Of a DNA stretch of 64,000 bases, positions 43,431 to 54,854 are shown piece by piece. The stretch is from assembly GCA_947579665.1 (NCBI GenBank), contig OX388352.1, forward strand, positions 72,888,113 to 72,952,112, written 5' to 3'. The first letter of the stretch is position 1, and each line of letters starts with the position of its first letter. The notes beneath the pieces were generated by a model. It searched no databases. It saw nothing but the letters and a program-made list of their open reading frames with translations, and had not been told where the DNA came from. Source of the stretch: Sympetrum striolatum. Taxonomy: Eukaryota; Arthropoda; Insecta; Odonata; Libellulidae. The position numbers and the translations under genes were made by a program.

Positions 43431-45900
43431 TCTTCATTTAACGCATTCTCTGGACTACAACCTTGTTGAGGTGGATGGGCTTGAGTGTTCCTATGACCTA
43501 AAGAGCTAGACTAGCTGGAACATAGTTCCCTGTAGGGTCACCCATGCCAGAAAGATCAATAGGTAGGGGCCAGACAAAAGGTAGTCCATGTAGCGTCTGT
43601 ACCAGGTGGCTGCAAAGGCATCCATACTTTAGTGGGGCTGCTGTAATGAGTGTTGGTGTCACAGTAAAAAACACTGTTGAGGAAGGCAAGGGGAGACCAC
43701 CTCGACTACTTAACTCTTCTTATGATGTGCAACTATAATAATATTGGCACTGACAAAATGACTCAGCCTTCTACGGTGAGTGCTGTGCCCACCAATGATG
43801 GGAGTAAGACCATCCCTGTCTTCATTCCTCAAACCCCTAACACAAGGAATGACAAGAAAAGAACAGAGAAGATGGACAGACAGATGAAAAAGAGGGTTGG
43901 GACATGGAGTATTTGGAAAATCCTAAGAAAATGGATAACCACTAAATTAATAAGCAATCAGGTTATGTCAGTAGAAGTCTGAACAAGTAAACACGGTCTT
44001 ATTTCAGGTATACTTGCCCACTTGTGATTACAATGAAGATTATGTAGACTTGGTGTATGAGCAAATAGAAGAGGTATTGGAAGGGTTAATGGCAATAGAA
44101 ACCTCGTTGTTACAGGAGACTGGATCGCGGTAGTTGGGCAAGGCAAAGATGGGGAAGAGGATGGAGAATTTGGTCTAGGAAATAGAAATGACATAGGACA
44201 AAAACTGAAAGATTTTTGCAGGAGAAACAATCTGTGCATCAAAAACACACTCTTTCAGCACCAAAACATATGAAGATACACATGAAAAAAGCCTGGGAAT
44301 AAAGTAAGGTGTCAAAATTTTTACATTTTGGTAAAAACGAGGTTTAGAAATAGTGTTAAAAACTAAGGAAGTTATCCTGGCACTGATGAAGATTCACCTG
44401 GTCATGATGAAAACCAAGCTTAACTTTAAAATGATCCTTCAGCCAAAACGTACACCAAAATGTAATTCAGTAGCTCTAAGGGGGTTTGGGAAGGCCAAAG
44501 AATTTCAAGAGTTTGTTGGTAAGGCTCTTGATTATAAGGGTAAGAAACTATCCACAAACGAAGAATGAGAAAAGTTTAATTATTTTGTCCAGGATATTGC
44601 TAAAAAACTTTTAGGAAGGTAAAACAAACCAAAATTAGGAAATCATGGGTAATTGTAGAAATGTTAAATAAAATGTAGGACAGAAGGAAATGGAAAAGAG
44701 TCAACACCGACCATGGACGCAGAATGTACAGAGCAATAAACAACAAACTAAGAAGGGAAACAAATAAGGCTAGGGATCAGTGGTGGAAGGGACACTGTAA
44801 TGAAATTGAAATGCTGGTGGAAAGCGGGAGGGCCGGACTAATGTATTGAGAATTTAAGCTACGGGGAATAAAATTAGCAATAGAATGGTGACCATTAAAG
44901 ACAGCAATTGAGATATATTAAGGGATCCATAAGATCACCATAAGAAGATGATAGAAAGTACACGTTGAGAGATTGTATGCGAAAAACTTGAAATCTACCA
45001 GCACAGAAATTGAAAGTGAGGAAGAAGTTGAAGAAAACGATGTTGGACCTGGGTTACTTGATAGTGAAATAGGACAGGCATTGTGGGATATGAAAGAGAA
45101 TAAAGCAATGGGGTTGACGAGATTCCAGTGGAGTTCTTTTACAACTTGGTGGATAAGGGTAAGAAATATTTCTATGATTTAATTAGGAAAATGTTTAATG
45201 AATGGCAATGGCTAGAGGATTTTACCAAATCCATCTTGATTTCTTTATAGAAAAAAACAATGCTACTGAATGTCGGGATTATTGTACAATTAGCCATATC
45301 TCTCACGTGGCAAAGGTATGTACTTCTAGGGGTCCTGAATAGATGGATAGAGGGAAAAACTTAAGGGCAAATCAGAGTTCTTTTTTTAGAGAGGGAAAGG
45401 GATGGGATTGGGGTGATGAAAGAACTTATAGAACGAAGCTTAGAATTTAATAAGTTTTTACCTGTAAAAATTAATGCTAGAAAAACTAAAGTAATTAGGT
45501 TCACTAAGGGAAAGTAAGGATAAGGGTGGATGGAGAATAACAAGATCAGGTGCATACATTTTTCTACTTGGGAAGTACTCTTTCTTGTGACAGAAGATGC
45601 CAAGATGAGATAAAAAAAGAATAGGCTTGGTCAAGGAAGCCTTTGTGCAGTGAAGGGAATTGATGACCAAGGGCTTTGATAAAGGAATCAGGAAATGATC
45701 CTGTGGTACAGGTAGAGAGAGAATTCACCACATATCATTCTCAAAAGATATATCGTTTTCAGCAGTGTTGCCCCTGGGCTCATAATAACAGTTTGAAATA
45801 GAATATGAACCTTCTCAGAGAAGCTTATTTAAAGATTCTTCATAAACGAGCCATAAGGCAGTGTTGCTGCATGATATTTGGCCGCCATTCTTAATAAAAT
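43430..45900 (+). pseudogene. RTE/CFDP2-like LINE remnant
   Basis: Decayed plus-strand element. Landmarks in order, in shifting frames: a non-coding head; VYLPTCDYNEDYVDLVYEQI and TGDWIAVVGQGKDG with RRNNLCIKNTLF (endonuclease); RMYRAINNKLRRETNKARDQ; KSTSTEIESEEEVEENDVGP, ENKAMG and a YCTISHISHVAK part (RT N-terminal blocks); RKTKVIRFTKGK; then a C-terminal KILHKRAIRQCC. This is the layout of the RTE-related family annotated elsewhere as craniofacial development protein 2-like. Many stops and frameshifts. Confidence 0.65.
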
Positions 45901-46110
45901 CAAGTATGAAGATGTGGGTGGTATGTACCGATTTCAAAAGTTAAACCATTTCGTACAGAAAAGAGTCAGCTAACAAAGTATCCCTGCTTTCTGTGTTTAT
46001 TGGATAGCCTGGCCAAAAATCTTCATTGGACAAAAACTGACTGGACACTTTCAGAAATTCTTACCCTGGGTAAACCTTCCACCATATAAGCCTAGTATCT
46101 CTATTATATA

Positions 46111-47440
46111 CGAGTAAAATTTGCTTGCATACTGCTAGCTTATGTATAAAATACAGTACTTTGCAAAGTCCTACCTGGTTTGAAAATACAGGATGTAGGT
46201 ACCCAAATTCCTCTATGTAAAATTTGATTCCGTATCAAGGTAGCCTGGTGTTGAACCCAGGACGTTTTTTAAGATGATATTGTTCACAACTATTTGCTTT
46301 GGGATAATATGACCGTTTCTAAAATTCCAAGTCTATATCACGAGAATGTCTTCAACCGAAATTCCGTATTTGCACTTAATTGAATGGTAGAATGCAAATC
46401 GTGCCCCACCTCAAACCATTGATCATAAGGTAAAAGATAAACAGTTTTTATGAAACCTATATTGCTTCTGTTCACATGTCCGGCCATTGAATTTCCACCT
46501 TCTCGGTAAATCAATCATAGAGAAATTTAAATTCCCGCCAATGAAATAAATAAAATGTTAGAGCCGCTTAGTCTGGAACCCAGGTAATTTTGGAAGATGT
46601 GAATACTCATAACGACCTGGTAGGGATAGATCATATTTAAAAGTTTCAAAAGTTTGAAGTCGATATCATACCGGGAACAACCTAAAATAAGTATCCATTA
46701 TCTCCATTTGCAATGCATGGAGGAATGTTAATGGCGCTCCGTCATCAAACCAAGGGACATCAGGGAAACCATTAAACTCTTATGTGAAATGTATTTATGA
46801 TGTCTATTCTCATGCCGGATCTTACGTTTGCATATTATCGGGAAAGAGATTTTTTTTTAAATCTTAAATATCGCCGCAATGTATTTAAATGAGAGGATTA
46901 TGCACCCACCTAGCGTCGAGCTCACGCACATTTGGTGACAGTTTTATAGATATTATACTAATATGGAAGAGCGCGTTTTCTGGGACCTCTGTGATTTTGA
47001 CTTCCATATCCTACCGGGATGTAACTTAAAATATTTTAGAAACTGAACCATAAATAATTTGAAAATCCCGCCATACGTTTCAAATAGTAGGCCTGCCTGG
47101 TGTCGAATCCAAGGCCTTTTGGAAGATGTGAAGACATATAATGCCCTGGTAGAAATAAAACTTATTTAATTCAAATTTTGATGCCGATATCTAACCGGGA
47201 AGGTCCTAAAATAAGACTCCGTTATCCCCATTTGAAATGCTTACAGTATTGTAAATGGCCTTCTGGGACCAAACCAAGGACCATCAAGGAAACTATAAAC
47301 AGAGTATAAAATATAAAATGTATTAATGATCTGTAATCGCATACCGGTTTTAAGTTTCCATGTTTTCGGGAAGGGATTCAAAAAATATCTTAAAAATTGC
47401 CGCAATGCATTTTAAATTGGAGAATATTTGCCCTGACCTA
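46111..47440 (-). repeat. B-box array element, minus copy
   Basis: Starts with CGAGTAAAATTTGCTTGCAT, the reverse complement of the element's 3' end. The stem of the terminal hairpin is mutated (GCTAGC with GCAAGC). Inside, CGAACCCAGGA-type and CGAACCAAGGACCAT-type motifs recur about every 150-170 bp. The far part of the element resumes near 49985. Confidence 0.65.
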
Positions 47441-49115
47441 ACGTCAAAGGATACAGGATTAAGTTGGAGGACCTTCCCGATATGATATTGACTTGAAATT
47501 TGTATCATTAATATGCTTGTAGAACGTAAGCAACTTTTACACGCACTATGAATAAGTTCCGTTGCCACCTCTTCACATAAAATATCGACACATGAAATTT
47601 ATTTATTAAAAACAAACAGGTAGCAAAGAAGTCCTATCTACCTCAGAACAAAAACTCACGCACATTGCTCAAACCACTTTATTAGAGATGTCTTAAGTGA
47701 CTTGAGGTCATAATTGAAATTTTCTGCAATTATAATTGTCCTAAATATAGTATTTGCTTTTGAGAGCATTCCGTGGATGGTCGAGTGTTTACAGTTATCA
47801 AAACGGCATGCTGGAGCGTAAAATGGATAAAATGTTCTTGAGGTTCTTGATGGAATTTAATTTTTTATGAATTCAGTAAGTTTTACTAAGTTGATGGATT
47901 CCCCTGCGATAATTTATATTTAAAAGAAGGAGATCTGCGATGTCTCGTCGGTGGGAAAGAGGAATTAAGTTAAATCTTTTACACAAATTAAGGTATCGTT
48001 CCCTTCTTTGAAACAGCAATTTTACGAAACGCATTCGTACCCTATCAATTAACTCAATCTTACATTTTTCTGGGATTTTGATGAAAATTTTTGCGGTGAT
48101 GCAAGAAGTAGAGTAATGAAAAGTCGTTACGGGGTTCGTTTAAATGGGCCTTAGTTTTGTTGCAATAATTAATTGAAAATTGACGATCTGAATATAGGCA
48201 ACTCCTCATTACACACCCGCGTTACACCAAATCTGTAAAGAATAACCCGCCGTTTTCGAGTAATTCTCAAATCTTATTTTCATTTCTTTTTATATAAATT
48301 TTTCTTGTTACTCACTGATAGACATAAGGGCGATATTTCCATTATTTCACCCGGTATCCGATAGAATAACCTTATTTCAACCAAATGAACTTCGATGAGG
48401 GAGAGCCTCGCTAAAAGTATAATGAATGATGGTTCGTAAAAATGCTTTCTCGAATCATTCGATGTTCAATGGTGCTAATTACATTAGCTGTCTTCTTGCA
48501 CTTGATACAATAGCATTCGCAAGCGCTATTTTTCATTTTGCGGCTACCCTAAGAATGTAAAAGGAACTTTTGTTCGACTGATTCGGAAGTAACGGATTAC
48601 TTCCAGACTTTAATAATTATACCAATTACTACTGTCCATACAAAAAGTCTAGATACTCGAGTTTGAAGTGTTGTATCTCAGTAACCTATTCATCGATAGC
48701 AATGAAATAAACTGAAAATGAAAGAAAATATATTTTTACGTTTTGTGAATACCATCAGCGATTTTTTACCGTATCAACAAATTTTTTATTTGACATTGTA
48801 TGAAAATAGCACGGTTTTTAGCGCTCAGAAACCGATAGCTCCACTTTGAACGCTAATTTTTTAAAACTCTCTCAAGTTATCAACATGAGACTTCATAAGG
48901 TGCAAGATCTATCTTTTATAAATGCATATGCTGAAGTAGAACCTCGTTACTACTTATTTACTATCCAGAAATTGTTGATAAAGAAAACTCTGCTATTTTC
49001 GTTATTTAAAGACCTACAAGAAATTTTAAAGTGCCGTAGGCACCGCATACACGCATTGTTGACGAATTTGATAATTTTTACAATGAAAAATTACTAACAT
49101 TGTCCATGTAGAATT
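47440..49115. other. Unassigned stretch
   Basis: No gene recognised. It separates the two parts of one B-box array element, so some or all of it may be a later insertion. Confidence 0.35.
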
Positions 49116-49395
49116 TTATTTATCCTTGTTTCGCGGAACTCTCAGCCCGCTTATCTCACCAAGAAAGTGCAGGGGAGGGGGTGGAAAAAGCGTGCGCGGT
49201 TGCCTCTTCGTCCACCTGGTAATCTTTTTCCCAATAATTGTCTTTAACTTTTTTACATGATTTATACACTTTGCCCAAAGGTCGGCAGTTAATGAACCAA
49301 GAGCTTCTACGCAAAGTTGTCGTGTCACATTTGTATGATGCAATATTGCAAAAGTCACCAATGTAGGCCAGTCCATCCATCATCCCAACAGCCAT
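49116..49395 (-). pseudogene. Fragment of an unknown coding sequence
   Basis: Minus-strand frames that complement each other: LWAKCINHVKKLK in one, VKDNYWEKDYQVDEEAT in another. A single shift would join them into a W-x-HVKK-x-YW-x-D type C-terminal motif. Family not known to me; a frameshifted fragment is the most I can support. Confidence 0.25.
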
Positions 49396-49984
49396 GTTGA
49401 ATTATTATTACTTAAAGTAATAATAATGTTTAATGGTCGACAGATCCATGCAAACAAGACAACATCATACCAGGAACAAGAAATAAAATAAAAAATATAT
49501 TACGATACATCGTGCTAACTATCACCACAGGAAACTCAATTAAAAAATATAATGCAATTTCGTATAGAATAGAAAAATGGTGACTTGGCTGGGACTAGCA
49601 AGTGCAGGTCTCTCACTTTCCGGGCAAGTAGCAAACTACCAAGTCACGTCCTTCTCACTTCTGTAAACGGGATGCTTGATGAGCTCATATTTTTATAGCA
49701 TTATGGAGATGTTCTGACTCCCCCCCCCACCAGTGATTTTCATTAGTTCGGGCCCCAAAAAATCATTTGGGTAGCCTACGTTTTCAAAATGATGTTGCTG
49801 TAGTCCAAGAGTCCTCGGTGGCTGCGACAGCACCCCAAAGACTTCATTCCTGTCGGCTATCAAGGATTTGTAAAGAGATGGTATATGCACCTGAATGTAC
49901 AGGGAAAAGTGAATACATTTTAGGAAGTTACTTTTATTATTATTGTCATTATCCAATTTTCGACTTACTTATTGAAAGATCATT
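49396..49984. other. Unassigned stretch
   Basis: No supported gene. Contains a run of nine Cs at about 49721. Confidence 0.35.
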
Positions 49985-50445
49985 TAGGCAACCCTAAACT
50001 TCGCATATTAAATGTATTTATGACTGCTATTCACATGCCGGGTTATACGTTACCATGTCATCGGGAAGGGATTCAGAAAAATTCTTAAAAATCGCCGAAA
50101 TGTATTTCAAATGGGAGGATTTTTCATCCACCTGATTTCGAAGTCATGCACATTTGGTCACATTTCTACGATTATAAGAAGAGCGCGTTTTCAAAGACCT
50201 CCGTGATTTGAATTCTCCATCCTACCTAGAAGTGCCTTAAAACCTTTTTCGAATATTGGCGCCATGTATAACTTTGTCCCTGCTATTTATATATCATATT
50301 TTGTATATGTAGAAATCACAGTAAATTGCCTCCTTTTCACAAATTCCGACATTAGTCTGACACGCTATAGGTAGTGCGTCGCAAAAAATTTCAAGTCAAT
50401 GACACTTGTTGAACATGGTTATCCCTATAGGTATATCCGTAGAAG
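49985..50445 (-). repeat. B-box array element, terminal part
   Basis: Contains array hallmarks (CATCGGGAAGGGATTC, AAAATCGCCGAAATGTATT) and ends AGGTATATCCGTAGAAG, the reverse complement of the element's 5' end (CTTCTCCGGA). Confidence 0.6.
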
Positions 50446-50831
50446 TAGCTAGGGGAAGGTAGAGTAAGATGACCAACTTAAGCATCAAAGATTTTGGCTT
50501 AGTAAATGTTTGAAAAAACTGAAATTTACAAGTGAGCTTCTTTCAACCTTTATATCCATTAATAAATTTGTAAAGTGAGGCCATCTGCTGTTGAAGGATG
50601 AAATATTAGTAATAGTTTTAAAAATGTAATTTTCGTCATCATGTCCCACCTTAGGTGGGACGAAGCGATAACATTTTTATTAAATGGATAAAATTTTATT
50701 AAAAAAAACAGAGATACAATTTCACTTATCAAACATAAACTTAAGTATGACAAGGCTAAAACTAGTAAGCTAAAACACTGGATTTAATGCGCCGAAAAGT
50801 TAAACATTGGGTATAAAATAAAACGAATACT

Positions 50832-51240
50832 TTACGAAAATTCATGGAAAAATCGCACATCTCGGGTGAATTCAGCGTGTGCCCAAGATTGGCACTTAAA
50901 AGCACTGATCCCACAGTTCGTCTTTTCCCTACCCCACCGTATAATGCAGTCTCTACTGTCATCTTCCACTAAACTATTAATGTCAACGTCGCCGGCGGTT
51001 TCAACATAAGAGACCTCTTCCAGTGATGACTCGTCAGAGGACAATAATTTCATTCGACGCGCTGCAGTTTTCCTTGCTTTTTTCGTAGTTTCTCCTTTTT
51101 AGGCCTACTTGCTACTTTAGAAGAGATGGCTTTTCTTGCCACAGATACTGCTTTCCCTCTTAAACTTTCCTGTCGTTTTCGTTCAAGCAAGTCTTTTTCT
51201 TGTTTATTCTTTTCGATGGCTTATTTTACTATAGTACCAG
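50832..51240 (-). pseudogene. Possible pogo/Tigger-type transposase C-terminus
   Basis: Minus strand: basic stretch EKNKQEKDLLERKRQESL and KKEKLRKKQGKLQRV, then acidic SSDESSLEEV, then DCIIRWGREK and FKCQSWAHAEFTRD. A basic then acidic region followed by a C-x-C-x-WAH half-finger is typical of DDE_1 transposases and their derivatives. Only the end is seen and some expected cysteines are missing. Confidence 0.35.
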
Positions 51241-51584
51241 AAATGTGAAAGTATAACCGTTATTAAATATGTATTTAAAGCTATTATGGTTCGTAGGTAG
51301 TCAAAAAGCTAGTCATGTAAGATGATGAAGTTGAGAAATCCTTCTTTCGGCGCATGGCCTTGCTTTTCTTTCTCACATAAAGACTACATTACATTGGAGG
51401 CGTAATCCGGCACGACTGGCGACGGTCTGTCTACATTTTACCCGGTACATGAAACACTTTCGGCGCGACGTTAACCAGAACATTCTAGACTTGTGTAACC
51501 GAACAGTCAGGTTCGATTTTTTCTCTGAACATGACCACACGTTTAAGCTCCGGAAATCGTGTGAATGCATTTATTGTGAGTGTA
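51241..51584. other. Unassigned stretch
   Basis: A 65-codon minus-strand frame (51373-51570) has no recognised motif. Confidence 0.35.
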
Positions 51585-51693
51585 TTGTTGGTTTATAAGT
51601 ACTTCGACATCTTATTTCATTTTGCAAATGGGATCCCACCGGACTGCTGTCAACGAGTGCAAACTCGCTGACCACATGGCTATCCGCGAGCCC
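51585..51693 (-). mobile_element. tRNA-derived SINE, second copy
   Basis: Minus-strand match to the SINE at 15521: GGGCTCGCGGATAGCCATGT at the head, GATGTCGAAGTACTTAT in the body. More diverged than the first copy, with its B box damaged (GGTGGGATCCC). No clear target duplication. Confidence 0.6.
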
Positions 51694-51699
51694 ACAAAT

Positions 51700-52415
51700 G
51701 GATTTTTAAAGTTCGTTTTGTTGTTACGATGGACGAAACACAACTAATTCAATAGGTTAGACGTGAGATATCCTTGTGGGATCAACGATGCGGAACAACC
51801 GTGATATTCCAGCCTTGTGGGACCAGACCAGCCTCGTGGGAGAAGGTCGGAAAAGAATTGAATATTACAGGTATGTTTCTTGATATTTCATTAAATAAAA
51901 TATTTCCTTTAGCAGGCATGAAAGATACATTTATAAAACTGTAAAGGTTTCGCTGCATTTACAGCTAAGATATAAGTTTAAGTGAATGTTTTCTGATGGA
52001 ACTGAACCTTGAGGACTAACAAAGTACCGTTAACAATTTCGCAGATTTTCTAGGCTCGTTATGTTGAACGATCACATTGTCTGGTGTGTAAGTGGCCCAA
52101 ATTTGCAAAATTAGGGATTATTTTAGCGTTTGATTTACTAAAATATTCTCATCCAAACCCAATTTACGAAGACGGAGCCATTACATTTCAGTCAACCCTC
52201 GTACATCCAATATCCAAACCTGTATAAATTAGAGCCTACCAATAGCACTTGAGTGCCTAAAGGCAAAGTTGCGATATTGGGATTGAACCATCCATCAAGA
52301 GTCATATCAACGTTGGTAAGGTAATTAGGCTTTAAAACCAATGAGGCAGACCATCTGATCGACGCAGAAGAAGCGGTTCCGCCGCTGCTCATGCATCCCG
52401 ATTAAATCTAAAAAT
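51700..52415. other. Unassigned stretch
   Basis: No supported gene. The minus-strand frame at 52192-52392 has no family I recognise. Confidence 0.35.
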
Positions 52416-52421
52416 TCTTAA

Positions 52422-54255
52422 CCCTTAAAGGTCCAACCTTTTTTTGGTTACTCCGTGGACCGAGGGAGGGTCAAAAATTCTCCACTTTTGTTTTTTCGAT
52501 AAAATAATAATGAAAAATAATATCCCTTCAGCAATTGCCTTCTTGGATTTTTAAAAACTTCTTAGAATGATTTTTGTTGCTAAAATTGTACTATTGCGAT
52601 AAAAATAATGAAATTGTTATTTAAAAAACTCTTCAAAAACGAGGATATGATAAAGCTTCTTCTCAATGGTACCAGCTTTAAAGTTCTAATTCGGAAAATA
52701 AGTTTGTAAATCACCGTTAGTCATGCTTAGAAATCAACAAGTTATAACAAAAAAAAATAATCAACATTTTGCAACCTTAGACCAGAACAACAATATTTAT
52801 TAGTAGTAAAAATTATAAGATCATAATATCTTTTCTCAAGTATTTATTAATCAATGAGCATATTATAACAATAAATTTGCAAAATTATTAACCTTAGCAA
52901 GCAGTTGTAAAAGATCAACAAATTTGCAAAATTAGTAACATTAGCAAGCAGTTGTAAAAGATCAACTTAAATCTTCTGACAATTCTACATTACTGCAAGT
53001 ATTGTATACATTAGTTTTTACACTATGTTTACCGCAAACATACCTGCTACATTTAGCAAATATGATTGTAGTTTTTGCCAATTGGTTCAATGTCTCTCTT
53101 TTTGATGAGGTAGCATTGCTGCATGCATGGCACCTGCCTTTGCCATTTACTTCGACTGCAACATCTGACATTTTTGGAGGCAGTATTTTTCTATCCAAAA
53201 CCCCTTCCATTGCCTTTAAAATGTGGTTCTGTAAACGAATTGTGTTTTCCAAATGATTTTCTGTGTGTGGCCGCTCGAGTTCAAGGCGAAGTTCCTGTAA
53301 ATATAGACATCGCCTATTGCTTCTTATGATATTCCAGTGAGGAAATTTTGTTTGAAAACAGAGAATCTAATAGGGCAGCAATATCGATTAGCGTAAAGAA
53401 AACGGGCAGTGGCCACCTTCTTGTAGATCTTTCTGTCAAATACTCACATATCAATAACATGCACCCCTCCATTGGTGTTGTTGTAGAACAAATTTACATC
53501 AGATTTCTTTTTAAAATAATTACTGACCTTTTTATTGGCATGCCTTGTGGAAAGAAAAATGAGATTTCCAGAGTTGGGGTCTGTAAATGCAAAGAAATAT
53601 GAAAACATCTTCTGACCATCTGTTCTTTTCAGTTTTTTAGGAATGTTTTTTCTATTACACTGCATGGTTCCCACAGCAGTCAAGCCAAAATCTTCATAAA
53701 GTTCTTCTGCTAGCTCCACAGACGTATAGTACCTGTCCATAAAAACATTTCGCCTGGAATTCTTGATTGGGGCCACCAGGTGTTTCACAATTTGTTTGGG
53801 ACTTCTGCTTGTAGATGGCTCATTTTTTTCCGGCATAAACTTCCATGTTGAGCAAATACCTCTTTTCACAGTCTGTAAGCATCCTTGTAGGAATGCCATA
53901 CTTCCCAGGTTTTTCTTTCATGAACACTTTGAATGGACACCTGCTCCTAAACAATGCTAACATTTCATCTACCATTATGTGGCATGAATGTTGCATTGAC
54001 CATTTAGAATATTGAACAAACAGGCGCAAACTTATCTTCTTCTCTCTGACTTTCCCTAGGTACATTTGACATCAAACTTATTTATAATCAATAGTTCTCT
54101 AAATTGGTTCTGACTCATCGCAGCAATATGGGAGGGCCTTCCAAATTTATGTGACCACAAATCATGAAAGTCTAACTTTCTGCCATCGTTGGCACCTATC
54201 AAAATCAACTTTTCAATGAAGGCTTTTAGTTCTACCAAATCCGTTTTATACTTCT
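52422..54255 (-). mobile_element. One-ended piggyBac element
   Basis: Left terminus is clear: TTAA (52418-52421) then CCCTTAAAGGTCC. The transposase runs leftward toward this end. No matching right terminus was found; beyond 54255 there is a LINE scrap, so the 5' end is lost. Confidence 0.7.
52962..54238 (-). pseudogene. piggyBac transposase, frameshifted
   Basis: Minus-strand pieces in order: KAFIEKLILIGAND with FHDLWSHKFGRPSH; VDEMLALFRSRCPFKVFM; RRNVFMDRYYTSVELAEELY through NIPKKL; LIFLSTRHANK; NNTNGGVHVID; a WPL...LIDIAALL stretch; and a C-terminal CHAC...KCSRYVCGKHS finger. The first two catalytic aspartates are kept, but the third region reads GGVHVID where GGVDxxD is normal, and frames change between pieces. 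Inactive. Confidence 0.8.
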
Positions 54256-54271
54256 GAGCTAGTTTGTGTGT

Positions 54272-54334
54272 GTCTCACTAGCATATAGCACCTCTGGTTT
54301 TATTATTGTGTTGTAATGCCTGGCCTTTCTATGT
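54272..54334 (-). pseudogene. LINE scrap
   Basis: Minus strand RKARHYNTIIKPEVLYASET matches the YxTLIxPxLLYGSE block after the RT of RTE/CR1-like elements. About 60 bp only, at the broken end of the piggyBac element. Confidence 0.45.
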
Positions 54335-54854
54335 ATGGACTTTTAACTCAATGGGCTTTTGTTTATTAAAAATTAGCAACTGAATATCAGAGTTAGGCAA
54401 CCATGCCATACACCTATATTACAAAATTGCTCTCGAATTAAAAGGAATTTTTTTCTTCCATATTTTCGACTTCAAATACGCATACTCTTTATTATTTTCT
54501 GTTTGGCCTTTATAACTCATATAATAAATATTATTGAAATTGAGTAATGGTAATTCGTGCCGACTCGATGCCAAAGAAAAAAAGAAAATTCGTACTGATT
54601 TAGTATGGGAGGATTCCAGAACTCCAAGTTTATTTAGTAAATAAAACAGCAATATTCCCAAATCGAGTATATTTACTATATAACATGTAAAACACATTAT
54701 TCTTGAAATTTTCTTTTAAAATTTTGCATTTTGCAGTCAGGGTAAATCTTCCGGTGTTCTTGTACGTAACATAATAATAATTGCTTTTGTTCCTCCTCAA
54801 CCGTGATTAAACCATGAGAGTCTTGCATCAACTTGACCACTCTTTCAGCTATAT

